64,000 nt of DNA from contig NZ_KB911820.1 in NCBI RefSeq assembly GCF_000383675.1, forward strand, positions 806,001-870,000. The letters are read 5' to 3'. Position 1 is the first letter of the stretch. Each line of letters begins with the position of its first letter. Origin of the DNA: Terracoccus sp. 273MFTsu3.1. GTDB lineage: Bacteria; Actinomycetota; Actinomycetes; Actinomycetales; Dermatophilaceae. This document shows, in pieces, positions 33,331 through 42,103 of this stretch. The translations under genes and the position numbers were made by a program. The notes beneath the pieces were generated by a model. It was given only the letters and a program-made list of their open reading frames with translations. It did not search any database and had not been told where the DNA came from.

Positions 33331-33615
33331 ATGGTCGACTTCCACGACCGTCGCCGGGTAGCGCTCACCGCGCCCAAGGAGGCCCCCGACCTGCACTCAG
33401 GTTCGGGGGTCTTCCTGTCCCGGAAGGTCATCAACGACTGCTTCGTCATCTCCAGCGAGGCAGGGCCGCTCACCAAGGGCCAACGCATGTACGCCATCCA
33501 CGAGGTGCTCCCCAGCGGCGAGACCGTCCGCCGCATGGACGGCTACCCCACCCCGTACGCCGCGAAGAGGGACGCCCGCGAGATGGAGCCCTCCTCGGTG
33601 CGCCCGCTGCGCTAA
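33331..33615 (+). CDS. Small phage protein, unknown
   Basis: A 94-residue basic protein (VFLSRKVINDCFVISS, RMYAIHEVLPSGETVRRMDG). It begins 10 bases after the previous stop and has no clear ribosome-binding site, so it may depend on coupling. A stem (33380-33410) within its first third pairs CCCCCGA with TCGGGGG and could attenuate it. GC bias in third positions supports coding. Confidence 0.5.
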   Translation: MVDFHDRRRVALTAPKEAPDLHSGSGVFLSRKVINDCFVISSEAGPLTKGQRMYAIHEVLPSGETVRRMDGYPTPYAAKRDAREMEPSSVRPLR

Positions 33616-33642
33616 CAGACGAACTCGGGCCAAAAGTAGACT
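33612..33642 (+). promoter_or_regulatory. Phage promoter candidate P6
   Basis: CTAACA, 19-base spacer, TAGACT, 52 bases before the portal start. CGTCAACCGGACG (33650-33662) lies just downstream of the -10 in stoperator position. Confidence 0.55.
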
Positions 33643-33693
33643 CGAAGAGCGTCAACCGGACGCACCCAACCGCTTGTCAGAGACGGAGTACGG

Positions 33694-35424
33694 ATGTCGG
33701 CTATCTCGTTCGCGGCCCCCTCAGCGAGGGCGTCAGGGGCCGACCTCGCCGTCTCCATCTCGCCGCTCGGTCTCGTCGAACTGGCGGACGAGGAGTTCGA
33801 GGTCCACGGGCCTCGCCTCAACCGCTACGCCACCAACTGGGCGTGGTACCTCGGCCACCACTACTCCGTCGCGAAGCCCGCCGGTGACAACAACCTGACG
33901 TTCAACTACGTCCGTGCGTTCTCCGACTACACGACCAACTTCTGCTTCGCTCGCGGCGTCGAGTTCACGACCTCGAAGATGTACCAGCACATCGTCCCCT
34001 CGCTCTACAAGCGCATCTGGGAGACGGACAACGACAAGATGGCCACCCTCATGGAGATCGGGCAGGGCGGCTCGGTCTCCGGCGACGTCTTCGTCAAGGT
34101 CGCCTACGAGGAGGCGTGGACCGACCCGGCCGGGCAGGTTCATCCCGGGCGTGTCTGCATCCTTCCGCTGAACCCCCAGCACTGCTTCCCCGAGTTCCAC
34201 CCCCACGACCGCAACCGGCTCGTGCGCTTCAAGTTGAAGTACCGCTTCTGGAGCACGACGGCCGACGGCACGCGGCAGGTGTTCACCTACACCGAGGTGA
34301 TGACCGACGAGGCCATCGAGGAGTACCTCAACGACGAGTTGATCGACTCGCGCCCGAACCCGCTGGGCCAGATCCCCATCGCCTTCACCCCGAACTTCCG
34401 CGTCTCCGGCTCGCCGTGGGGCCTGTCGGACATCGGCGACATCATCGGGCTCAACCGCGAGTTCAACGAGAAGGCGTCGGACATCTCCGACATCATCAAC
34501 TACCACGCCGCTCCGGTCACGATCATCAAGGGCGCGAAGCCCGGGTCGCTGGAGAAGGGCGCGAACAAGGTCTGGGGCGGGCTGCCCAAGGACGCCGAGG
34601 TGCACAACCTCGAAGGCATGGGTGACCTCGCTGGCTCGATGGGCTTCTTGGAGACCCTGAAGCGGGCCATGCACGAGATGACCGGCGTGCCGGAGAGCGC
34701 GCTGGGGCAGATGCAGCCGATTTCCAACACCGCTGGAGTCGCCCTCGCAATCATGTTCCAGCCCATGATGCAGCGCTGGAACCACAAGAAGTTGACCTAC
34801 GGCGCGCTGCTGAAGAAGATCAACCGGCTCGCGCTGGAGACGCTCTTCCTCATGGAGCCCAACACGCTCTACTACGACCCGCAGACGGACGGCATCATCC
34901 AAGAGGGTCAGCCCGAGGCCATCGACCCGCGCGACCCCCTCGTCTTCGAGCACAACATCGAGTGGGCCCCGCCCCTGCCGGTCGACGCTCTCCTGAAGTT
35001 GCAGGAGATGCAGATGAAGATGGCCATGGGTCTGGAGTCGAAGCGCGGCGCGATCCGCGAACTCGGCAACGCCTTCCCCGACGAGAAGCAGCAGGAGATC
35101 TTCGAGGAGATGGTCGCGGACGCCAAGTACGAAGGCGCTCTCGCTCTCCTGAAGGCCCAGTTCGCCTCGGCGATCACCGCCGCCACCGGCATGGTCCCGG
35201 GCGCGGACGGCTCGATGGAGCCCCTACCCCCCGCTCCTGCTCCGACCGGAGACAGTGGCTCGGAGGGTGCGCCTGCCCCCGGTCCGATGGCTGCCGCGCC
35301 CAACCCGCTGAACTCCATGGAGGCCGTCACGGCCGAGGGTCAGCAGCAGGCTCTGGCCGAGATCGTGACGCAGGCCTACGGCACGCGCGCTGGCATGCGC
35401 AAGATGCCAACCGGATCGAACTGA
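33694..35424 (+). CDS. Portal protein
   Basis: A 576-residue portal, the dodecameric ring through which DNA passes. Typical features: an alpha/beta opening with FNYVRAFSDYTTNFCFARG, GSVSGDVFVKVAYEEA, VTIIKGAKPG, GMGDLAGSMGFLETLKRAMHEMTG and the long helical stem region LAIMFQPMMQRWNHKKLTYG. A Pro/Ala-rich tail (PLPPAPAPTG) ends the chain. Length and location between terminase and scaffold fit. Confidence 0.9.
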   Translation: MSAISFAAPSARASGADLAVSISPLGLVELADEEFEVHGPRLNRYATNWAWYLGHHYSVAKPAGDNNLTFNYVRAFSDYTTNFCFARGVEFTTSKMYQHIVPSLYKRIWETDNDKMATLMEIGQGGSVSGDVFVKVAYEEAWTDPAGQVHPGRVCILPLNPQHCFPEFHPHDRNRLVRFKLKYRFWSTTADGTRQVFTYTEVMTDEAIEEYLNDELIDSRPNPLGQIPIAFTPNFRVSGSPWGLSDIGDIIGLNREFNEKASDISDIINYHAAPVTIIKGAKPGSLEKGANKVWGGLPKDAEVHNLEGMGDLAGSMGFLETLKRAMHEMTGVPESALGQMQPISNTAGVALAIMFQPMMQRWNHKKLTYGALLKKINRLALETLFLMEPNTLYYDPQTDGIIQEGQPEAIDPRDPLVFEHNIEWAPPLPVDALLKLQEMQMKMAMGLESKRGAIRELGNAFPDEKQQEIFEEMVADAKYEGALALLKAQFASAITAATGMVPGADGSMEPLPPAPAPTGDSGSEGAPAPGPMAAAPNPLNSMEAVTAEGQQQALAEIVTQAYGTRAGMRKMPTGSN

Positions 35425-35429
35425 CCAGA

Positions 35430-35460
35430 TTACAAAAGTCGGTTCGGATGGTGCAAGCAT
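35430..35460 (+). promoter_or_regulatory. Weak promoter candidate before scaffold
   Basis: TTACAA, 19-base spacer, AAGCAT. The -10 lacks the first T of TAnnnT, so it is the weakest member of the family. The 107-base gap also holds AGAACCGGCTG. Confidence 0.3.
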
Positions 35461-35531
35461 AAAGACGTTGAAACTTTCGGTACGCCACCTGAGACACATT
35501 CGTAGAACCGGCTGAACACAGGAGATGTGAC

Positions 35532-36419
35532 ATGAGCAAGAACCTCGCCCGCCTCGCAGCGATGGACCTTCGGGCCCCCGGTGCAATCGAGAACCTGATC
35601 GCCCTTCACCGAGCCAACTTCGGTACCGCGACCATGGAGATCGACCCCGCCGCCCCCCAGATCCCCGCTGACTCGATCACGGTCAACGTCCCCGCGACGC
35701 CCCCGGCCCAGCCGCAGGGTTTCGACGAGGAGGCCTTCCTGAAGTCCCCCGCTGTCGCCGCGCTTCTCGCGTCGGTGCGCAAGGAGGAGAAGGACAAGTT
35801 GTACCCGACCATCGAGGGCCTGAAGACGCAGGTCGCCGACCTCACTGCTTCCAAGCAGGCCGAGATCGCCGCCGCTGCTGAGCAGGCTCGCAAGGACGCA
35901 GAGGAGCAGGCCCGCAAGACGTTCGAGGAGTCGACCGCCAAGGACCTCGTCGCGCAGACGCGCGCGGAGTTCGAGGCCAAGATGGCCGACCTTCAGCGCG
36001 AGCGTGACGAGGAGAAGGCCCTTCGCGAGAAGGAGTCCGCCTTCAACTCGCTCCGCGACTACGCCCAGAGCAAGGTCAAGGCAGCCCTCGACGCCGGTTC
36101 CATCGCCCCCGAACTCGCCGGTCTCGTGACCGGCAACTCGGCCGAGGAGATCGACGCGAGCCTCGCGCAGATGCAGGCCACCACCGAGGCGCTCGTCGCC
36201 AACATGCAGCAGGCCGTCCAGCAGGTCCCCGCCGTTCCCGCCCCGCGTGGCGTCTCCCCCACGGGATTCGCCGCTGGCAACGGACCGATGGAGCAGGTCG
36301 GCGGCACGCGGACCCTGTCCGCCGCTGACATCCAGAACATGTCCCTCGCCGAGTACGCGAAGTTGCGCCCCCAGTTGGGCACGGCGCGCGAGTCGGCACA
36401 CCGAGGCCTCTTCGGCTGA
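35532..36419 (+). CDS. Capsid scaffold protein
   Basis: A 295-residue protein with a long coiled coil (about residues 85-185: KEEKDKLYPTIEGLKTQVADL, then Ala/Glu/Lys/Arg heptads) flanked by disordered Pro/Ala segments. A C-terminal short helix with basic residues (LRPQLGTARESAHRG) would bind the capsid protein. This is the usual scaffold design, and it directly precedes the capsid gene. AGGAGAT lies before the ATG. Confidence 0.85.
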   Translation: MSKNLARLAAMDLRAPGAIENLIALHRANFGTATMEIDPAAPQIPADSITVNVPATPPAQPQGFDEEAFLKSPAVAALLASVRKEEKDKLYPTIEGLKTQVADLTASKQAEIAAAAEQARKDAEEQARKTFEESTAKDLVAQTRAEFEAKMADLQRERDEEKALREKESAFNSLRDYAQSKVKAALDAGSIAPELAGLVTGNSAEEIDASLAQMQATTEALVANMQQAVQQVPAVPAPRGVSPTGFAAGNGPMEQVGGTRTLSAADIQNMSLAEYAKLRPQLGTARESAHRGLFG

Positions 36420-36491
36420 GGCACCCAGAAGTTTCAACCCACCACCGACGCGGGGCACTAGGCCCGTCCGCATAACCCGAAAGAGAACCCC

Positions 36492-37472
36492 ATGGCGAAT
36501 GCAATCACGGGATCCAGCGCCCTCTCGGCCAGCCCGACCAACTACTCCGGCGCGAACTCGCAGTTGTCGCAGGCGATCCAGACCATCTGGTCCAAGGAGA
36601 TCCTGTTTCAGGCGATGCCGATCCTCCGGTTCGAGCAGTTCGCGGTCAAGAAGACCGAACTCGGCGTTCAGCCCGGTCTGACGATCAACTTCATGCGCTA
36701 CAACAACCTCGGTCAGGCCAGCCAGTTGGTCGAGGGTGTCCGCATGGAGACGAACGCGCTCTCCGCCACGCAGTTCAGCATCACCGTCGCGGAGCACGGC
36801 TACGCCGTCGCCGTCTCGGAACTCCTGCTCAACGCGTCGTTCGACGACATCATGGCGTCGGCGTCCCGCCTGCTCGGCCGCAACATGGCCACCTACCTCG
36901 ACGTGTCGGCCCGTGACACCCTCCTCACGGCCTCCAGCACGATCTACGGCTACGACAAGTCCGGCCTGACGTTCGGTGCCAACAGCCCGTACGACCACGG
37001 CACGGCTGCCGCCAACCGCGCGGCGCTCACGGCGAACCACAAGTTCACCACGGCCACGGTCAAGGACGCCGTCGAGACCCTCGCGACGAAGAACACCCCG
37101 CGCTTGGGCGAGACGTACGTCTGCTTCATCCACCCGCACCAGTCGCGTCAGTTGCGTGACGACCCGGAGTTCATCGAGGTCACGAAGTACGCCGCCCCCG
37201 GCAACTTCATGCTCGGTGAGATCGGCCGTCTCAACGACGTCGTCTTCATCGAGACGACCCAGATCAAGCAGGTCGCCGGTACCGCCGGTCTGCCGGTCTA
37301 CCAGTCGATCTTCCTCGGCGACAACGCCTTCGGCCACGCGATCTCGCTGCCGGTGGAACTCCGCGACGGCGGTATCCTCGACTTCGGTCGTGAGCACGCC
37401 CTCGCGTGGTACGCCATCTGGGGCCTCGGCCTCATCACGGACCAGTCGGTCCTGAAGGCCGAGACCGCCTGA
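36492..37472 (+). CDS. Major capsid protein, N4-gp56-like HK97 fold
   Basis: A 326-residue capsid protein. The beginning, TNYSGANSQLSQAIQTIWSK with PILRFEQFAVKKTELGVQPG and LTINFMRYNNLGQAS, is the N4-gp56 capsid family pattern. The core FIHPHQSRQLRDDPEF and GEIGRLNDVVFIETT belongs to the P and A domains. Length is typical. A strong terminator follows, so capsid mRNA is likely made as a separate, abundant unit. Confidence 0.9.
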   Translation: MANAITGSSALSASPTNYSGANSQLSQAIQTIWSKEILFQAMPILRFEQFAVKKTELGVQPGLTINFMRYNNLGQASQLVEGVRMETNALSATQFSITVAEHGYAVAVSELLLNASFDDIMASASRLLGRNMATYLDVSARDTLLTASSTIYGYDKSGLTFGANSPYDHGTAAANRAALTANHKFTTATVKDAVETLATKNTPRLGETYVCFIHPHQSRQLRDDPEFIEVTKYAAPGNFMLGEIGRLNDVVFIETTQIKQVAGTAGLPVYQSIFLGDNAFGHAISLPVELRDGGILDFGREHALAWYAIWGLGLITDQSVLKAETA

Positions 37473-37494
37473 TCAAAGGCCCTCGCGTCAACCG

Positions 37495-37524
37495 GAAGCC
37501 CCCAACCGCTTGGTTGGGGGCTTC
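37495..37524 (+). terminator. Strong terminator after capsid gene
   Basis: GAAGCCCCCAACC, GCTT loop, GGTTGGGGGCTTC: perfect 13-bp stem 22 bases after the capsid stop. A repressor-like site (37486-37498) overlaps the left arm, and promoter P7 begins six bases after. Confidence 0.85.
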
Positions 37525-37529
37525 TGGCG

Positions 37530-37560
37530 TTCACATTCGAACCGGTTCCTCACCTAGCCT
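37530..37560 (+). promoter_or_regulatory. Phage promoter candidate P7
   Basis: TTCACA, 19-base spacer containing GAACCGGTTC, TAGCCT, then TTG. 39 bases before the ATG at 37599. Restarts transcription after the capsid terminator. Confidence 0.6.
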
Positions 37561-37598
37561 TGAAATGCACATCTCGTGACACGACATAGGAGAACCAC

Positions 37599-37940
37599 AT
37601 GGTCACCAACATCAACCCGCAGGACCTGACGGGTCGCAAGAAGGCCGAACTCGCCGCGACGCATGCCGCCGAGCAGAAGGCTGCCGCGCAGCGCATGGCG
37701 ACGATCACCGCCGAGGCCAAGGAGGTCAAGGAGGGCGTCATCGACGTCTCCGGCCCCAACTCCGTCGTGGTCGACGACGTGGAGGTCAAGGTCAAGAAGA
37801 CCGAACTCCGCGTCAACACCCTGCTGGAGAACACGACCATCGGTCACGGCACCAACTACACGTTCGAGCCCGGCCAGAAGTACAAGGTCGAGCAGCACGT
37901 CTACGACTACCTCGACGAACTCGGCTTCGTCTGGCACTGA
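37599..37940 (+). CDS. Head-region protein, unknown
   Basis: A 113-residue protein with a helical Lys/Ala-rich N-terminus (KKAELAATHAAEQKAAAQR) and a beta-rich C-terminus (VVVDDVEVKVKKTELRVN, GTNYTFEPGQKYKVEQHVYDYL). Following the capsid gene, it may be a decoration or head-completion protein. TAGGAGAA precedes the ATG. Confidence 0.65.
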   Translation: MVTNINPQDLTGRKKAELAATHAAEQKAAAQRMATITAEAKEVKEGVIDVSGPNSVVVDDVEVKVKKTELRVNTLLENTTIGHGTNYTFEPGQKYKVEQHVYDYLDELGFVWH

Positions 37941-37973
37941 TCGTCCCTCCTAGGCACCCTGAAGGAGTGACCT

Positions 37974-38378
37974 GTGGCTCTGTCCCCTGACAGCACCCTC
38001 GCCGAGGTGATCGACACGATCACCAAGCGCGGTGCTACCACCTACCTCGGACTGCTCGTCGCCGACATCGGCAACACCGACACCATGGCGACGATGCAGG
38101 AGTACGTCGGCGCTGGCTACGCGCGCGTCGCTGTCACGTGGACAGTCCCGACCGCTCCCAACGTGGGTGACCCCATCGTGTCGAGCAACGTCAACAGCGC
38201 GACGTTCACCTTCACGGCTGACGCCACCCAGACGGTGCTTCATGTCGTGCTGGTGACCGTCCTCGCGGGCACGACCGGCACCATCCGTCGTGTGTGGCCG
38301 GTGGCGACGCCGTTCACGCCCAAGGCTGGCGACACGTTCACGATCAACATCGGCGACCTCGTGCAGGGCGCTGCGTGA
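37974..38378 (+). CDS. Small beta-sandwich virion protein, unknown
   Basis: A 134-residue beta-rich protein: ATTYLGLLVADIG, EYVGAGYARVAVTWTVP, VNSATFTFTADATQTVLHVV, then a repeating Thr/Val end. This pattern occurs in head decoration and fibre-associated proteins of actinophages. GGAGTGACCT precedes the GTG. The stop overlaps the next GTG (GTGA). Confidence 0.6.
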   Translation: MALSPDSTLAEVIDTITKRGATTYLGLLVADIGNTDTMATMQEYVGAGYARVAVTWTVPTAPNVGDPIVSSNVNSATFTFTADATQTVLHVVLVTVLAGTTGTIRRVWPVATPFTPKAGDTFTINIGDLVQGAA

Positions 38379-39199
38379 GCATCCTTACTGAGGCAGTGGC
38401 GAAGGTTCGTCGTGGACTGGGTGACTTCGGTCAGCCGTTCACGGCGACCTTCGTCGGCCTCGGCGCAGACAACGGACGCTGGGACCTCATCGAGACCCGC
38501 GTGACCTCTGCGACCGTGCTTCACCTTCGCGCGGGAGTGACGACTCCTCTCGTCGAGGGCACCGACTTCACCGTCGACTCCGTCGATGGCACCCTCAACG
38601 TCCTGCGGGCCGACCTCCGGCCGCTCCCCGAGAACGACACCCTCATCGTCTCGGGTCAGAGCGCTGGCATGTTCGTCGACTCCGAGATCGAGGAGTACGT
38701 GCACGAGGCCTTCGTGCGCCACAGCAACTCCCGCAGCGTGCGCGAGCGCGTGCGCGACCAGAGCGGCTTCGTCAAGTACGTCGAGCGCCAGATGGAGATC
38801 GAGGACCTGCCCGAGGCAGAGGTCCCGCTCGTCGCCATGCTGGCCACCATCGAGGCCATGTGGGACCTGTCCACCGACGCGTCCCTCGACGTCGATGTGC
38901 ACACGCCCGACGGCACGTCCGTCCCGCGCTCCCAGCGCTACGCGCAGATGCGCAACCAGATCCTCGTGCTGGAGGAGAGGTACAACGACCTCTGCGCCCA
39001 GTTGAACGTCGGCCTCCACCGCGTCGAGACCCTGAACCTGCGTCGCACCTCGCGACAGACGGGTCGCCTTGTGCCCGTGTGGGAGTCGCGTGAGTACGAC
39101 GACAACACGCCCGCTCGCCGGATCCTGCCGCCGGTCGACAACCGCAACGCGGACGAGAGCGACATCCCGTCCAGCATCAACGGCGGAGGGTTCTTCTAA
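38375..39199 (+). CDS. Head-tail connector (adaptor-like)
   Basis: A 274-residue protein. The first 100 residues are beta-rich (QPFTATFVGLG, VLHLRAGVTTPLVEGTDFTV), followed by helices (EEYVHEAFVRHSNSRSVRER, LVAMLATIEAMWDL) and a C-terminal arm with charged residues. Order after capsid and before the tail terminator suggests an adaptor binding the portal. No catalytic motif. Starts in a 4-base GTGA overlap. Confidence 0.65.
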   Translation: MSILTEAVAKVRRGLGDFGQPFTATFVGLGADNGRWDLIETRVTSATVLHLRAGVTTPLVEGTDFTVDSVDGTLNVLRADLRPLPENDTLIVSGQSAGMFVDSEIEEYVHEAFVRHSNSRSVRERVRDQSGFVKYVERQMEIEDLPEAEVPLVAMLATIEAMWDLSTDASLDVDVHTPDGTSVPRSQRYAQMRNQILVLEERYNDLCAQLNVGLHRVETLNLRRTSRQTGRLVPVWESREYDDNTPARRILPPVDNRNADESDIPSSINGGGFF

Positions 39200-39201
39200 C
39201 C

Positions 39202-39768
39202 GTGCCCGCCAACGAGTGGGGCGCGCAGCCCTACATCCCGACGAACACCACCTCGGTGCCCAACCGGCTGGACTTCCGGCGCGGTCGCTTCAGCATCGAC
39301 TTCGAGACGAACCAGATCAACGGCGCGCTGCGCGGCTGGCAGACGGTGAACGGCGACTTCGTCGACTACTACCGCTTCTCTCGCGAGGACTCGCAGATGG
39401 ACGACGTCTACGACGAGGGCACCGGTGGCGGCAAGGTCTACGTCGGGCCCATCGACCTCCCGTGCCTGCACGTGCTCCACACGCAGGGCGGTCGCGAGCA
39501 GCAGGACGGCGGGCTCTACTACAACGACGGGCTCCACGTCACCCTCAGCGTCGACTCGCTCGACAAGGTGGGGCTCACCCGCACGGACGTCGAATCCCAG
39601 CGCTACCTGCTCGACCGGCTCGTCTACGACGGCAAGGTCTTCAAGGTCATCAAGGTCGACGTGCTCGGCCAGATCCAGCGCCGCGACCTCGTCTTCACCA
39701 TCGACGCCGACCAAGTACGCCCGGACGAACTCGTCGGAGACAAGCAGTTCGAGCGCTTCTCGGCCTGA
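39202..39768 (+). CDS. Head-tail connector (stopper-like)
   Basis: A 188-residue protein, beta-rich, with QPYIPTNTTSVPNRLDF at the start and a central CLHVLHTQGG region. The last 60 residues alternate strands (YLLDRLVYDGKVFKVIKVDV, RRDLVFTIDADQ). It begins three bases after the adaptor-like gene and precedes the tail operon promoter, the place of head-stopper proteins. Assignment by position and fold style. Confidence 0.6.
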   Translation: MPANEWGAQPYIPTNTTSVPNRLDFRRGRFSIDFETNQINGALRGWQTVNGDFVDYYRFSREDSQMDDVYDEGTGGGKVYVGPIDLPCLHVLHTQGGREQQDGGLYYNDGLHVTLSVDSLDKVGLTRTDVESQRYLLDRLVYDGKVFKVIKVDVLGQIQRRDLVFTIDADQVRPDELVGDKQFERFSA

Positions 39769-39776
39769 TTCCGGGG

Positions 39777-39807
39777 TTATCTTCCGAACCCGCCTGATCC
39801 GTATCCT
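39777..39807 (+). promoter_or_regulatory. Phage promoter candidate P8 (tail operon)
   Basis: TTATCT, 19-base spacer, TATCCT, then TGG. It lies nine bases after the connector stop and 49 bases before the short leader frame at 39856. Confidence 0.5.
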
Positions 39808-39855
39808 TGGGAACAGCAGTTATCACAACTTCCCATACCGGTCAAGCGAGGCGTC

Positions 39856-39939
39856 GTGTCTGATTTCCAGCATGTGCGCGCGAGTGTCGTAACCGACGCC
39901 GCGCGGTGCCGCCGTACCGGTATGGCGGGGAGCCTCTGA
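39856..39939 (+). CDS. 27-residue leader peptide frame upstream of the tail terminator
   Basis: A GTG preceded by GCGAGG opens a 27-codon basic frame (SDFQHVRASVVTDAARCRRT) whose TGA overlaps the ATG of the next gene (TGATG). Translation could couple the two. It may instead be untranslated leader. An alternative GTG (39906) for the downstream gene overlaps it. Confidence 0.35.
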   Translation: MSDFQHVRASVVTDAARCRRTGMAGSL

Positions 39940-40538
39940 TGTGGCTCCGGAACGAAGATGCTGCGCTGAAGCGGAAGTTCGCAAGCATCACCGTCGAGGA
40001 CGCCAACAGTGGCACCTCCGGTCGTGCCGTGACCGCCCGCTTCCTCACGCCTGAGATGGAACTGGCGCAGTTGACCTACCCCTGCGTCCTCCTCTCCGCC
40101 CAGCAGATGGAGCGCGCCAGCGACCGCGAGCACCGTGGATCCGCCGCAGTGACCTACTACCCGGAGGGAAACCCTTCCGGGGACAGTGCTCGGTTGGACC
40201 CGGCGGTCGCGCCCAAGGTGGAGTTCCCGGTCCCCATGGACCTCATCTACCAGATCACGGTCATGTCGCGGCGCATCGAGCACCGCATGCAGATCGTGAA
40301 CACGCTGGCGCAGCAGGACTTCCTGCCCGCGCGCTTCGGCTACCTGACGGTCGACGAGGACTCCTCGGTCCGCAGCCTGTTCCTCGACGGCGGGCCCGAG
40401 TTCTCTAGCGCCATGGACAACGACGGGAAGCGCGTCTTCATGGCCCACTACGTCGTCCGCATCCCCACCGAGATCCCGCCGGTCATCGCGCCGGAGAACG
40501 AGATCACCGAGGTCGTCCTCACGACCACGGGCCGGTAA
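39939..40538 (+). CDS. Tail terminator-like protein
   Basis: A 199-residue protein between the connectors and the sheath, the place of the tail-terminator that caps a contractile tail. The beginning MWLRNEDAALKRKFASITV and the middle MDLIYQITVMSRRIEHRMQIVN are alpha/beta, then FGYLTVDEDSSVRSLFLDGG. The ATG at 39939 is chosen because GGGGAG sits six bases upstream; GTG 39906 adds a possible PYRYGGEP start and cannot be ruled out. Confidence 0.65.
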   Translation: MWLRNEDAALKRKFASITVEDANSGTSGRAVTARFLTPEMELAQLTYPCVLLSAQQMERASDREHRGSAAVTYYPEGNPSGDSARLDPAVAPKVEFPVPMDLIYQITVMSRRIEHRMQIVNTLAQQDFLPARFGYLTVDEDSSVRSLFLDGGPEFSSAMDNDGKRVFMAHYVVRIPTEIPPVIAPENEITEVVLTTTGR

Positions 40539-40583
40539 GCACAACCGAACCCAACGCAACAAGCCCTTACCAAAGGAGACCCC

Positions 40584-42089
40584 ATGCCTTTCCCCAAGAG
40601 GCCCGGAATCACGATCAACGAGTCGCTCACGCCGCTCCCCAAGATCGACGCAACCTCCGGCCGTCCCTCGGCTGTCTTCGTCGGCCTCAACGCCGCCGGT
40701 GGCCCGGTCGACCCCACCGTCGTCTCCTCGTGGGCGGAGTTCAACCTCCTCTACGGCGGCTTCGGCGTCGGCGGTGACCTGCTCCCGTTCTCGGTCTTCG
40801 AGTACTTCAACAACGGCGGCGGCGCGGCCTACATCATCCGCGCGACGAACGCGAACGCTGCTGTCGCGACGAAGACGTTCGCCGACACCGAGGGTGCCCC
40901 CACCCAGACCCTGACGGTCTCCGCGAAGGCCCCGGGCCTCTACGGCAACTCGATCACGGTCGACGTCACGGCGGGCTCGGCCGCGAACTCGGTCAGCGTC
41001 ACGGTGACCAACACCAAGACCGGCATGACCGAGGTCTACAACGACGTCACCCTCGACCCGGTCGCCCCGCGCAACCTGCTCTCGATCATCAACGGCGCGT
41101 CCTCGCTCGTCACCGTCTCGGCCAACCTCCCGGCCGGTGCGTTCCTCCCGACGTACAACCCCGCGCTCGTCGCGGCTGTCAGCCTCGTCGGCGGCACCGA
41201 CGGCACCGGCACCCCGGACCTCGTCGCGGCCACGCAGAAGATCGCCAACATCAGCGGCATCTTCGACATCAACCTCCCGGGGGTGAACGACGCGACGACG
41301 ATCAACGCCCTCACCACGTGGGCCGCGACGCAGAACAACGTCTTCCTCGTCGTGGACGGCGTCAAGGGCAGCGCGACCGACACCGCCGCGCTCAACCAGA
41401 CGGCCCAGTCGACGCTCGTGCAGGGCTTCACGCCCACGAGCACGGCTGCCGTCTACGGTCCGTGGCTGCAGGCCGTCGACCCCATCGGCGCTGTCGCGGG
41501 CTCCCCGCGCTTGCTGCCCCCGGGTGGCTTCGTCCTCGGCCAGTACGCCCGCACGGACGCCTCGCGGGGCGTGCAGAAGGTCGCCGCTGGCATCGACACG
41601 ACGCTCAACGGCGTCATCGGTCCGCAGTTCCGCTACACCAGCGCTCAGCAGGACACGCTGGCCCCCATCGGCCTGAACATCATCAAGCCGATCCCGGGTG
41701 CGGGCACCTGCATCTTCGGCGCGCGGACGCTGTCCAACGGCATGCCGGACCGCTACGTCAACATCCGGCGCACGCTCATCGCCCTGAAGAACGGCCTGAC
41801 GGAGATCACCCGCTTCGCCATCTTCGAGAACAACGACGACGACCTCCGCCAGCAGGTGCAGGACATCTGCGAGCAGTACCTGCGCACCCAGTGGGCGTCC
41901 GGGATGCTCGCGGGCGAGACGGAGGACAACGCGTTCTTCGTCGTGTGCGACGACACCAACAACACCCCCGCGACCATCGCGTCGGGTGCCGTGAACATCC
42001 AGATCGGTCTGGCCCTCCAGACCCCGGCGGAGTTCATCATCTTCAACATCGGCCAGACCGCCACTGGCACGACCACGCAGACGGTCTGA
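40584..42089 (+). CDS. Contractile tail sheath protein
   Basis: A 501-residue sheath protein, the contracting outer tube. N-terminal KRPGITINESLTPLP and SAVFVGLNAAGGPVD, SWAEFNLLYGGFG, FEYFNNGGGAAYIIRAT are standard; the C-terminal DRYVNIRRTLIALKNGLTEI, WASGMLAGETEDNAFFVVCD and INIQ-type end strands belong to the conserved sheath core. AAAGGAG precedes the ATG. This gene fixes the phage as a myovirus. Confidence 0.95.
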   Translation: MPFPKRPGITINESLTPLPKIDATSGRPSAVFVGLNAAGGPVDPTVVSSWAEFNLLYGGFGVGGDLLPFSVFEYFNNGGGAAYIIRATNANAAVATKTFADTEGAPTQTLTVSAKAPGLYGNSITVDVTAGSAANSVSVTVTNTKTGMTEVYNDVTLDPVAPRNLLSIINGASSLVTVSANLPAGAFLPTYNPALVAAVSLVGGTDGTGTPDLVAATQKIANISGIFDINLPGVNDATTINALTTWAATQNNVFLVVDGVKGSATDTAALNQTAQSTLVQGFTPTSTAAVYGPWLQAVDPIGAVAGSPRLLPPGGFVLGQYARTDASRGVQKVAAGIDTTLNGVIGPQFRYTSAQQDTLAPIGLNIIKPIPGAGTCIFGARTLSNGMPDRYVNIRRTLIALKNGLTEITRFAIFENNDDDLRQQVQDICEQYLRTQWASGMLAGETEDNAFFVVCDDTNNTPATIASGAVNIQIGLALQTPAEFIIFNIGQTATGTTTQTV

Positions 42090-42103
42090 GAGGTAGACAT
42101 CAC

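Noticed and set aside
33380-33412. Terminator between 33321 and 33415 that would exclude the 33331 gene.
   Set aside because: The stem has a bulge and lies within a frame with strong third-position GC bias; I kept the gene and noted the hairpin as possible attenuation.
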